Positions 11,440 through 23,046 of a DNA stretch of 64,000 bases are shown here, piece after piece. The stretch covers positions 55,445,179 through 55,509,178 of the forward strand of contig NC_092861.1 in the NCBI RefSeq assembly GCF_032062135.1. Direction: 5' to 3'. Under the pieces are notes generated by a model that saw nothing but the letters and a program-made list of their open reading frames with translations, made no database searches and had not been told where the DNA came from. The DNA is from Pyxicephalus adspersus. Its lineage: Eukaryota > Chordata > Amphibia > Anura > Pyxicephalidae. A program made the position numbers and the translations under genes. How positions within the stretch are numbered: the stretch's first letter is position 1; each line of letters begins with the position of its first letter.

Positions 11440-12240
11440 ACATGTTCATGTTCAAACTCCAAACAAATATTAGACAACACCAAGGGAGGTTAAATGGCCC
11501 GTAGGCCTTTTATTACAAAATGTAAATATTCATGTCAAACAACAAATACCAACGGCCATATTAACATAACATAAACAATAATATAACACAACACTGACAT
11601 AGCATTCCCTAACAACATCCTGAGACACCTTAAACTTGGTTACTAGTCCCAATAACCCTTGAGGATCTGCACCACCATGTTATATATGCTCCCAGCCACC
11701 TCCTCACCAAGCTCCCCAATGACATCTCAAATACTCGCAGCCCCAACCCTAAACCATTCCAACCATAGCTTTCTACCACAACATTCAGGAGTTTTCACAT
11801 CAAAGATTGATCTCCCACCCACTGATACCACTACCAAGGACTACCTTCCCTCGAGGATCTCAGCGCAAACCAACTTCCTACAAAGCAATCGGGCTGGCGG
11901 GTGGGAAAAACTTTCCCCTAATCTGTCCCACAGAATAATTGGCCACCACTATTCCCTAGCCTTCAATACTTTAACCCCTCCCTTCAATTTTGTCACCCCA
12001 CCACTCCCCCAAAAACTAAATTCGCTGTAACCCTACTCTACCCCATTAACCCTTTACTGTCTGCTCCCTGTAGCCCCAGTCGTGCAGGCCTTCCCTTATG
12101 TCTCCCTGCATTCTCTCGCTCAAGGCCTGTCTTTCTGCTACAGACTCACTGTGGTCTGTACCTTTCTGTAATCCCTTTAGTAATGCTTTGTATACTTGTA
12201 AAAGTCCGACAGTGGTTCAGTTCCTTCCTGACAAATCTAC
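11440..12240. other. C-rich, G-poor block, probable unidentified dispersed repeat
   Basis: The plus strand is strikingly rich in C and A and poor in G over roughly 800 bases, unlike either side. The longest frame (11659-12030) is open but low-complexity (Pro, Ser, Thr, Asn) with no family motif, so I do not call it coding. Just upstream, 11355-11432 contains a GACCGCAGCATGAC segment that resembles a frog MITE end. Strand asymmetry of this kind is common in LINE untranslated regions; no identification is possible by eye. Confidence 0.4.
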
Positions 12241-14784
12241 AAAAAATAAAAAAGTGTAACATGAAATTAGATTTTATTATATAACTTTTTTTCTAATGGT
12301 AGTAATAAGAAGTCTTGACATTCTTTGTTACACCCTTACATGGTGTAACATGATCTATAGTCCCAGAAATGCAATATCATTTTTAGGTAATAGTATAAAA
12401 ACTGTTAACATTTACGAAAAATAGCATTAATACAGACTGAACATTAGTTACTACTGCTAGGAATTTCTGAGTCAGGCAATATTATTACCAATTCAGTTAA
12501 AAGTATTTTCTTAAGGACTAAGCTTTATCTTATGAGTGTTAAGTTGTCCCATACCTCTTTTCATTAGTCTTTCCAAACTGAATTCACATTTTTTGGGTTC
12601 TTTTGTACCCAGAGGAAACTAGCCCGACTTTCCAATTTAAATAGAATGTAATCAGTTTTAAAATGCATTTTTGTCTAGAGCAAAAGCTTGATGACCAAAT
12701 GCCATCCATGAAATGTTCTGTATACATTACAAGCAACCTTCTTTCAAAGATACTACTTCCCTCACATTTACCTATCCCGGAAGTATGGCTCTCCTTCTCC
12801 AGGAAAATATAACAGCTAAATTGAAGGAATTCCCCCCTTTTGTCAATTGAAAACAGTAAAAAAAAGATGTGCCTGAAGAAGGGAAGAAGGTGAAATCAAG
12901 GTAGGAAGGTAGAATGGCTTCCCAATAATTTCTGAATTGGGTATCAGCATACCTTTAGACTATGTGTATTGTTTAAAATAAGTGGGGAGCAAATTGAACA
13001 GCACTCTTTAGGATTTGTAGAATGTATCTTTTTATTTTGTGTTTACAATTTCTGGAATTAATTTGTGTTTTGGAGATTAACAAAAAATGGATAAGTTTCT
13101 ATGGGTTTGTTCACATCATTGGTATTTGGCTTAAATTAACCTACAAATACTTATTAAGTTATAATGTGTAAAGAACAGTATAGCACAGGGTTTAGCTGAT
13201 ATGACTGATTTGCTAATTTGGGTGGCTACTCTTTGCACCTTGTAAGAGATGTTTGCTCTTTTTTTTTATTAAGCCTTTATATCCTACTTTTACTTCTTAG
13301 TCTCATTTAGGGTTAGGAGTTTTAACTTTTCTTTTATATTAAGAATGTTTTGCATAGTAGCAGTAGTGCAATGTTTATTTAAACATTTTGCATGAAGTAA
13401 AATTATATGGTATAGTAATATAGAAGGTATGTTGTATTCTAAACAAGATTTTATTTTTGTCTCAAATTACCAGTAATCACGTAAGTACACATTGGCGTTT
13501 GAAGAATGTGACATTTCTGTAATGAAAGCTATTGAACAATTCTTTAGTAGAGTCAGCAGAAATACTTGTAGTGAGTGGAAGGATAATTGATTTAACCTAG
13601 CCTGTAGATGACAATAAATAAGATGGAAGGAGAAACTTGTTTCAGGGTGCATTCAGTTAGTAGTAACACAATAATGATGTCAAGTATGTAGTATTAACAT
13701 CCAGTGGTCCATTCAGACAGGTAGAGAAGTCAAAATCTGTGCACCTGCCAATTTGGTCATTCCAATCAAAAATTAGGGCTTACAGTTGCATTCTATAGAG
13801 GACACATGAAAAAAGTTGCAGGCCAAGTGACTCATTGAAGAGGAATAATACTAGGAACACATTAATGATTCATGATGATGGTCTTTTTCATTTTATTACT
13901 TTATATTTAGAACCATTTTAACTAACACCAAGCTAAACCAAGCCGTAAATCAGTGTCTGTCATCCCTGAATTATAATTCATAAATGCAATGTATTCTTTT
14001 CCTGATAAACATGGCCAATAAGTTCCATTCTGCAGAACATCCAACTTTGCATGGCCATTTGTAGAAAACAAAAACAAACTAGTTAAAAAAACTAAGTACA
14101 GTTCTTCTTTTTTCTTTATATTATACCATTCAAACATCAAACAAACTAACATAAAGTGTTAGTATAGACAGTAGGTTGTAACGTAAACTTTCAATTGTTT
14201 AAACAGTACATGAACCCTGTGTTCCAATTAACCATATACCTATCCTCCCATAGTGCCCGAGTCATAAATCACAGTGTATAAGATAAAAAAGAAAAAGATT
14301 TCATTTGTATCACTCATTTTACTTTTACTGCCTCTTCATCAAGTTTACTTACAAATAATTGCACATACAGTATACTGCATAATAAAAGTAGGAGGGTATT
14401 CTACATTAAATGAAAACAACGTTCATACATGTCATCTCTGAAGCCGTCTAGACCTTTCAAGGACTAGCTGTCAAAGCATTTATTGACAGAAGAACCTAAT
14501 TTAACAATGCTCTGTTTTTTGGATTAGATGAACTGGGATTCAATATAAAGAGATCTGGGAAAGGAAAATGTTATTTGGATTCAATAATAACTCATAATGT
14601 GGGATTAGGAGGCATAGGATCTTACAAAAATGGGCAAAACACAACTAGACACTAATGTATTCTGAGCTGTATGGATTAGTTCATACTTTTGACAACATAG
14701 GGTAGCATTTGAAGGACATGCATTGGGCCTTACAAATTTCAGAATTGGGTTTGGCTAAAACAACAAAATATCAATCTAACTATA
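12241..14784. other. No gene recognised
   Basis: Ordinary AT-rich sequence. The frames at 13467-13652 and 13922-14152 on the minus strand show no recognisable motif. Confidence 0.5.
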
Positions 14785-14792
14785 ATCTAGAC

Positions 14793-15009
14793 CAGTCTTT
14801 CTCAATAAGGGTTCTTTGGAACACTGGGGTTCTTCCATAGGTTGCTACGGGTTTCTATAGCCACCCAGCAATAAAAGAAGTATTCTTCCTACTGACCACC
14901 AAACTAATGTACTGTGAGCTGTGGATGTAGTAATTATAGTAGGGGTTCCTCGAAAACCTGAAATAAAATATAAAGGGTTCCACCATGTTAAAAATGTCAA
15001 GAAACACTG
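14793..15009. mobile_element. hAT-type MITE (217 bp)
   Basis: The left end CAGTCTTTCTCAA and the right end AAGAAACACTG are inverted relative to each other, the usual CAGTGTTTCT form of hAT termini. The eight bases outside, ATCTAGAC (14785-14792) and TTCTAAAC (15010-15017), agree at six of eight positions, as expected for an old 8-bp hAT target duplication. The interior has a repeated GGGTTCTT/GGGTTCC motif and no reading frame. Confidence 0.75.
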
Positions 15010-15470
15010 TTCTAAACATTTTGATATACAATTGCATTTCTCCAGAGTAGTCTAGGTTAGGTTGTAGGGCCCCTAGGGTACACCAGAGAAAAGTAAAGAT
15101 GCTTACAGACAGTTATAGATATCTGAACGCCAATGACCCATTTTTAAGGTTCATCAAGTACACTTTAATTAAGGCCTGCCATCCTTTACAATATTTTTTT
15201 GTCTACAGTTCTTTTTGTATGTTACTTCCTTATGCTTTATTTAGTAGTAATTATCAAAGGCTGCTGGTTCTTCTATGTATTGTTTTGAATATTGCTTTTT
15301 TGTTACACATTATTACATCTAAATTCCATTATACTTACATTATATATATTCTAATAGTTTCAGATATGCGTTGATGTTGTTGAAAGGTAAGGGACATAAA
15401 CTATTTTTTCTATACCCTGACATGCACATATTGTCAAACACATAAGGCCAGACTGGTAGATGATGGATTT

Positions 15471-15510
15471 ATAGTGTTAATATAAATTATATAGTGTTAA
15501 TATAAATTTA
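15471..15510. repeat. 20-bp direct repeat, two copies
   Basis: ATAGTGTTAATATAAATTAT at 15471 is repeated from 15491, followed by more AT-only sequence. It is probably a replication-slippage product. Confidence 0.85.
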
Positions 15511-18500
15511 TATTATAATATAAATCTGTAGAAGTAATGAGAAAATGTGATCCTTTCAGATTCCTAATGAAACTGATGATGGTATTCCAAAGTCTAGTGT
15601 GTGTGCTTCACACTTTGGAAGAATATTATCCTAATAAACAGAAAAAATGTAATGTGTAACAATCTTCTACCGTGTATAATTATCTTACTCTTTATATGCT
15701 ATTGGCAACAGCGCATGTCATACTTTCTAAGCACATACTTCCCTAGGGTACCCATTTAGTTGGAATTACCATTATTGATTAGATGTACATCATCTGTCAT
15801 CCGCTCGTGATCCAGAATGGAACACTGTCTCCCAAACCACTGTTTCCAGAATACTGAAATCTTGGCCAATGTGAATTCCAGCTTTGATTAAAAGATAATT
15901 GAAAGATAGTACCCTTATTCTATATATTCACTGTGTATGTGTGTATAGCTAGATAGACAAAATATGTGGGAATATTACAGATTACCACTATATTTAATAT
16001 TGCTTGCTATACAATATGTAATGTTTTCAAGAAACCCAAAAAAAGTATCTAGGTAGCATTAATATTTTTTTAAAAGCAACTAAATTCTGAAGTTCAAATC
16101 ACAGAAATCTTCTAAAATTATTGGTTTTATTATGCTTTGTAAATAAATATAGGAAAGGGTATTGTTTAAATAAAAGGATTTTCTTGATTTCAGAACACAT
16201 ATATCTCAGATATGGTATCTATACTTCCTAAGATTTGCCTTTCTATAAATGATTTGAAATACCTCTAGTAACCAAGTGCTTGGAAGAAGAGAGTGTAAAC
16301 CAAAAGTAGGAAAAGGGGCACCTACTTCTAAATCTGAAAAGCTTTCCCCAGCTAAATGTGGCAGGTGTTCAATGCATTAGAAAATGTACTTTTTTTTTTT
16401 ATTGAAGCAATATATCCTATTTAGCTGTTGAGATCATGCATATTATTTATTTACCAAACTAATTGAGATGTGAAATGCTTTGCATCTTTTGCCCTTAATG
16501 TTCTGGGATAGAACAGGTGGCAAACTTGCGTTCCTTTCTAACAATACCATCATTAATGCCTACCTACTGATGGGAAGCAAAGGTACGGTGGTAATTAAGA
16601 AGACAATATGGTTTGCGTGCTGTTTTCTCGCTATTTTTATTTCCATCAGAGACTTTTGCAACTGACTGAACTTAACAACAGAAAGGAAAGACAAAAAATT
16701 GAGAACGCAACTGAACCTCATACTATTTCTGCTAATCTAACTTTCCTGCAAGTTGTAAAACACCAGGGCAAATTTACTAATTAAATTCTTTGTTTAATTT
16801 TTCCATTTTGGGTTACATAGAAAAAAGTAAAAATGTATTGCTCGTCCAACGATAATTTCTCTTTGCTACGGACTTCAGGGATTTTGAATCTTGAAGAGTT
16901 TTTTATCCCTTTATAATGTACCTTTACATCTGCAAAAGGTGCAGCTTTAATGCTCCTCAATCTAATCAGAACTTATCTATGCTTAAAACCAGCCTTGGAT
17001 CTGTCACCTATTAATCACTTTTGGCTGTGTTCAATAAGTACTAATTCAATAGTGCAATAGCCTAAAGCATCCAATCAGAATTAATCTTGTTCTGACTTTG
17101 GCTGAGTGATTTTTAAATGGGTACCTTGGGTTACAAGATTCACTGCACCTACTCTGATGGTATATTACTTTATTTTATTAGCTATATAAACTTCCAGTTA
17201 TATTAAATATAATTTTTACCATTAGTATAAAACCACAACTATGTTTATCATTACAAAAGGCAAGCAATGCAAAAGCTAGGTACAATAACACCATTTGCTC
17301 AGGCAATTTAGCATCCAGTGTCTCCACCACATCAGGAACCAAGCTGCATCATTCTTGGCACTACATAGTGTTTGATTCTTTCTGATGTGAGCAGAACTCT
17401 CCGTCCTTTTCGGTTCCATGTTCAGCAGAAGTAATCATATGATGCTGGCCTGGGGGTCAAGGACAGTTAACATTTTATTATTTTTTTTGTACAGTGTAAA
17501 TATAAACTTCCCATTTTATGCTAATCTGTTTGAGCAACATACTGCATAATGTTAACATAAATATTTTAATGGAAGAAAGCTCAGATTCGAATTTCTACTT
17601 TTTTCATACAAGGATAAAGAAGCTAACTGACTGATCATTCATGATCCAATATGCACAAGCAATTCCCTGATTGTGCCTGCAGCTGGCCAATGCAGTACTT
17701 ATGATGTGCAGCCAGTCAGAACTGGAACACAAAGAGATTCATCAAAAGTCTGACCACTGCTGCTGTTATATGTTCATCAGAACTTAACTCTTGTGCTTCT
17801 GCGGTGGTGCAGCAATCATTAATAAGACACCCTTTGGTGAAAACACACATATACTATATCGAAAACAAAAGTATGTGTCTTTTTTAAATTTTTCATTGTA
17901 TTGATTTTTGGCTGTTTTACTTTTGTCCAGCAGAATTAGGAGGAAAAAAGGATTGATTTAGGTGAGGATTCTGGCTTCTTGGGACCTATGTACAAAAGGA
18001 TGTGCCATGTTTGTCCAACATTTTGAATTAGTGCTGTTCTAACTATGAAACTCTAGTTCATTAAATGTACCCATGCTTTAATCAGCAGCACATTTTCTGA
18101 AGACTATTTTTACTCTTTGCAATTGGCAATTCGCCACAGTTTCTAAAAATAAGACATTCTAGCATATAGTTCAGTAAATACAGAAAGATCGGGATCTGTG
18201 TCTCTATAGTTACAACAAAGAAATGCTAAATTATAGGATTTAAAAAATAATGGTCTGGTAAAACTTGTGTTAGGTCATGGACTTATCTAAAAATGTGTTT
18301 GTTTTATAACAAGCTGGGAAAACAGTGGCTGGAGTTTTGCCTTAACTGTGTTACACTGGTAGCAGGACTCACAGCATTAAGTATTAGTGGGATACAAAAT
18401 AGTGCAGCCCTTTACATATATACATATTATTTACTAGTCTGCACTAAGGTCTGATTATATTTTTTCATAGGTTGCAGCACTCCGAACATCTTTTCTTTCT

Positions 18501-19954
18501 GTGCTGCTTCAGATCTTTTTTAGACAAATTTTTTTGAAGGCCACTAACCCAATGTCTGCCAGGACATAATTTTAATTCCCAGGTATCCTATAGCCTTAAT
18601 CCTATACTATGCTGAGGTACCAAATCGGTTGATTCCACTCCACTGATTCAGTTGCCATGTTCACAAAGATCATTCATCAGTTTGAATTTAATAATTTTAA
18701 TGATAATATTATAATAATAAGTGCTGAATATGTTACTTTGAAATATCAATACTTCAATTTTAAAATCTCTTGTATAATTTATTGAAATAACATAGCTCCA
18801 AGAGATCTGTACCAGGGAACTATCACAAATAAAAGGTAAAGCTACTAATAAAAAAGCACATGATCATACTATCTCAATCTAAAGCGTATATGACATGGGA
18901 ACTAAAGGTAAGAGGATGAACTGGAAGTATTCAAATAAAGGAGGAAGAATTAGAGGTAGATCAGTGATTGAAGGATATTTTGGACCTAATAAAATACTTG
19001 TCAGAAAGGGTACATTTTAAGGGTGTAGTTGATTGTTGTCAAAGGAAGTTCTGCAGAAAAATAAGAGGCAAATGAGAAGTCTTAAAAGCGAGAATGTAAA
19101 GAAATACATAGACTGAAGTAGAGGAGAGGACCATAAGCCAATAAGTTGTATTTTGTGTAACACTTGCAAATGAATATGATATATGGAAGAGACAGGTTGG
19201 AGACACCATTAGGTTACATTTATAATTGTATTCTTTGTGTTATTTTTGGTCTTTAGAGGGTCTGATAAATAAGTGTGGCTCAGGATAGATAGGTCTGGTA
19301 CCAATCTCTACATAGATAGCTGACAGGCTGACAAAGGTAGGAAATGTAAAAATGAAGTCTACCTAAAACTGGAGCAGAATTTATTGGATACATGTGTAAT
19401 TTCAATGAGCAAAATCATATATTTCCCCTAAGCAATTAGCTAGTGGAGCTGAAGTTATTGGGGCATAACTCAAATTAATTGTTTTTTTAGGTAAGCAGAT
19501 TGAGATGTTCTAACATATCAATACTAATTTTTTTACGAGAAGATGAAAAAAAGAGATAGCTTCTGTTAGAAACACAAGAGACGATCAGGCTTTGAGAGGG
19601 TATTCATTCTAAAAATGGGGTAAGGGAGGGGAAAGCAGCTGTCTGGGTAACATATTTTTTTTGTAGCTGCAAGAACTGGGGCATATGTGTGCTATGTTTA
19701 CAGTCCATGGATTTGAGTTCTATTTATCTATCCCCTTCTCCCACTGTTAAATCAATATAATTTGTCTTTCTGAGAGTTGAAAAATATGTAATCCTGCCCT
19801 AAGTGAAAAAGTTTAGCCAATCCTAATATAGAAGCTGCCACTCCACTTTGTAGTTTTTAAGGTAAACCTGTAATAAACATTTCCAAGTAAAACTGAGTTT
19901 ATGATGAAAAAAATAAATTGTAAGCGGATGTTACCATCTGTGAAATGGGTTGCC
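15511..19954. other. No gene recognised in 4.4 kb
   Basis: No conserved frame, splice-bounded exon, RNA gene or clear transposon end was seen. The sequence is AT-rich and unstructured by eye. Confidence 0.45.
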
Positions 19955-19958
19955 TTAA

Positions 19959-20491
19959 AGCAGTACTAAAGAAAAACAAAAAAAACACAGTAACCTTTAA
20001 TTCCACAGATCCCTCGATGACCTTTTAACGATCTGGCCTGCGTCATCCTAGAATTCTTTTTCATCTTAGCGGCAGCGTCTTCTCTTCCAGTCTTCTTGCT
20101 ACGTCATTTTTACGTCATTTCACACTGCTGCTGGTGTGAGATCGGGTGACGTAGAACCGCTTCAAAGGGGAAATAAAAGAGCTGATCTCATTGCACATTC
20201 GTGAGATTGACATCTCTTTCCCCTTAGTGAAAAAAAGTTCCTTCTGCACATGCCTAAGAACAGGGATGCACAGATGGAGCAGCCAAGAGCCTCCCAGAAT
20301 GCGTGACATAGGTATCTTGGGAGGCATTGCGTTCCCTCTCCGTCTTGATCACCGCGGCAGTGCTGCACCGTTTTTTTTTAAAACAAAAAAAGGGTATTGC
20401 ACTCAAAAAAAAAAGATTTAAATTTTCACTATAGATATATGGGTTGTCTACTCTTTTATGTGAAGTAAAAAAAGTTGAGTTTAGGTCCGCT
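19959..20491. mobile_element. TTAA-flanked MITE of the AGCGGACCTAAAC family, copy 1
   Basis: TTAA flanks both ends (19955-19958 and 20492-20495). The right end, read inward on the minus strand, is AGCGGACCTAAACTCAAC and the left is a degenerate AGCAGTACTAAAG. Just inside the right end is the family block CATAAAAGAGTAGACAACCC in minus-strand orientation. The core is GC-richer, with paired ACGTCA motifs near 20100 and 20150. Related copies lie at 44424, 56235 and 58665. The element is non-coding. Confidence 0.82.
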
Positions 20492-20495
20492 TTAA

Positions 20496-21366
20496 TGCAA
20501 TGTGATGCACAAAATGTGGTTATGCATTCATGCTTCCACAGCCACACAGGAGGTAGCCCAGTCTAAGGGCACATTCACATATGTGTTTTGCAGTAATGAA
20601 CACAGTACAAAATAAAATCAGTGGGATATTTGCCATTATGTGTATAGTCTGAGTTACTTATATTGATGTCCACATACTGTTAATACTAATTTTCTTGTAG
20701 GAGTGTAATGAAGAACTCGTTCTTTTTAATTAGTTCACCAGTATTATTATCCATATAGGGTTTGTGGGAGTCCCATAATGTGAGAGATGAGCCAAAAAAG
20801 ATGCAGTTTAACATTCAAACATATTCATCAATCTGGCAGATTTAATATGTATATATTATCTTAGTGCTCATTATTTAATCGTGTTAAATTGTTTTGCAGT
20901 TTGTACCTTTATATGATTTTTGATAGATGAGACATTTGCGTATTTTTTACATACTTGCTTTTATTGTTTTTGCATGTTTCAGTTATTGTGATGAACAAGC
21001 AAATTTGAAGATGCTGCTACCATCACTTTACCTGCCCATGAATTGACACCCCAACCCACCACGTTCATTGTTTTTTGTGAGTTGGCAGTTATAGACATCC
21101 ATTGTGAGGTGAAACCCTAAAGCAAACAGTAAATAAAGAACTATGGCTGCCCTAGGCAAAATACTTTTGAGTTTAGCATACATGGGTTAGGGTTATTGTG
21201 CTAATAAACTGTTCTGGCTAAAGCCTACCTGTGTGTATGACTATTTCAGCAGACTATAGGTGGTCAGTGTAAGAGTTGCAGGGCCTTTATTATGTTCTAC
21301 CTTAAAAGAAACACTGGGGAAAATTCTTGATCTGGTTGTCAAAAAAGGGGAGGATTACCTTGGAGG
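20496..21366. other. No gene recognised
   Basis: Short frames only between two MITEs. A GGGCACATTCACATATG stretch near 20566 resembles repeat-derived sequence, but no ends could be set. Confidence 0.45.
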
Positions 21367-21368
21367 TA

Positions 21369-21703
21369 CTGTAGAACCCCATTTCTCTAAAGCGTAGATA
21401 ACCAGCACCCGACAGCAGATCTGAGTTCCGGATAACCGCGGTTCTATGGCAATCAAGAAAGCGGAGCTCTGCTGATTGCTCTGCTTCGTGATTGGCTGAG
21501 GAAAGGGAAACCCTGATGATGGCTTAGGTGTCATTAGGGCTTCCCTTTTCTGAGCAATTCAGCACTGGAGGTGAATAGGGACCAGTCTTCTCATTCAAGT
21601 CTAGTGCTGAATAACTGATAAAAGGAAACCTCAGTTATCTGGAAACTACACTTATCCAGAATCAGCCATTCCCTGTGGGTGTCGGATACCTGAGGTTCTA
21701 CTG
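21369..21703. mobile_element. TA-flanked MITE with pogo/Tigger-like ends
   Basis: The left end CTGTAGAACCCC and the reverse complement of the right end, CAGTAGAACCTC, are near-identical. Each is bounded by TA (21367-21368 and 21704-21705), the Tc1/mariner/pogo insertion site. Inside, GGATAACC and TTATCTGG/TTATCCAG elements recur on both strands. It has no open frame and is a 335-bp non-autonomous element. Confidence 0.75.
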
Positions 21704-21810
21704 TATAATGATTAGATTCTGGATCTTCAACGTAAGGCTAGCTTTACGTTATCTAAGCTTGCTATTTGTCGGTCCAGATGTAAATTTACTGTATATTTTT
21801 TGAAAATATT

Positions 21811-22066
21811 TGGGTAGCACGGTTTGCTCAGTGTTTAGCATTGGGTGAGTTTTCTCCAGGTATTCCAGTTTCCTCCCACATCTCAAAAACATGCAGTAAG
21901 GTTAATTGGCTTTCCCTCAAAAATTGTCCTTACACTGTGTTGATGACATATGACTTATGGTAGGGACATTAGAATGTGGGCCCCTTTGAGGGACAGTGAT
22001 ATGACAATGGACTTTTACTGCATAATAAGTCAGCGCTATATAAACACTGGTTAATAATAATAATAT
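21811..22066 (+). mobile_element. V-domain SINE copy, B-box region deleted
   Basis: It starts TGGGTAGCACGGTTTGCTCA, matching a tRNA-derived head with an A-box-like TTGCTCAGTG. It then jumps to the conserved central domain GTTTCCTCCCACATC (about 21848-21897) and the body GGTTAATTGGCTTTCC and GGTAGGGACATTAGA. It ends GCGCTATATAAACACTGG with an AAT-rich tail. The head between the A box and the central domain is missing, so an internal deletion removed the B box. Two shorter relatives are at 38727 and 40627. The V-SINE assignment is from memory. Confidence 0.8.
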
Positions 22067-22826
22067 ATTTAATCCGGACCTGTATACATTGACTTTTTCC
22101 CGTTTACATTGAATATAATGAGTGATAGCTTTTCCAAAGGAAAAAATTATTATGCTTTTACCTTGCTGTCACAGTTATCCAGAAATAGGATTGTCAGCAG
22201 ATCCTTTATAAACTTAGATTTCAGTGAACGTGCAAAGTCTCACTAACGGTTGATAATAAGGAAAGTAAATCCCAGAGCGTTTTTGTGATTCTGCAGATTA
22301 ACAAGCTTTGGTGACCGCTTGGGAACATCTTTAAAGCTGTATGAAATTTATTGTGGAAAGAATTGGTAGAATTGCTTGTTAATAGTAATAATGTGCTCAG
22401 GATCTGACATCTGACTTTCTGGCGTTTGGAAAGCAGACTCAGCATCTCCTACACATGGACTTCACAGATAACCTAGAATGGGCATTAAAAGGTAATGAAC
22501 TTCTGTTAACAGTTATACTTTCCTATACAATTACAGTTGATAGAAAAAGATTATGAACCATAATTGGTATTTAATGTGACCTGCTTTTTTTCCAGTAACC
22601 TTACTTTTTTTCTAGCAGTGTGTTTCTTAACAAGCATTCTCCAAACATTCTCTGATAGAGAATCTTCCAGTTCCATGTCTTTTCAATGACAGCAATTGAT
22701 TCTTCACCAGAGATTGTTTGGTGAATGCCAGATTAACTACTTTATAAAGAGATACTTTGCTGGCAAGTCTCAAATACAGCATTTCTTATGCTTGTGTAGG
22801 AGTTATTTATTTTCTTCTGTCATTGA
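22067..22826. other. No gene recognised
   Basis: AT-rich, with no supported frame or repeat end. Confidence 0.5.
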
Positions 22827-23046
22827 ACCTGATTTATCAAAGCTCTCCAAGGCTGAAGAAGATATATTTTCATTAGTGAACCTGGATGATCCAGCAAACC
22901 AGGAATGGAATTCTTAAAACGCATTTGCTGTTTGTTAGCAAATGTTTTTAATCCTGGACCAGATCCATTGCAGGTTTGCTGGATCACCCAGGTTCACTGA
23001 TGAAAATGTATCCTCTCCAGCCACAGAGAGCTTTATTAAATCAGGC
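22827..23046. mobile_element. Foldback MITE, copy 2 (most complete)
   Basis: The left half begins CCTGATTTATCAAAGCTCTC and the right half ends GAGAGCTTTATTAAATCAGG, its inverse. Within each arm, GGATGATCCAGCAAACCAGG and GGTTTGCTGGATCACCCAGG are also inverted. The centre is GCATTTGCTGTTTGTTAGCA, itself partly palindromic. The element is therefore one large hairpin of about 220 bp. The two frames that read across it are by-products of the repeat. Confidence 0.88.

Noticed and set aside
11659..12030. 123-codon open frame as a gene
   Set aside because: Composition-driven (C- and A-rich) and without motif or gene context.
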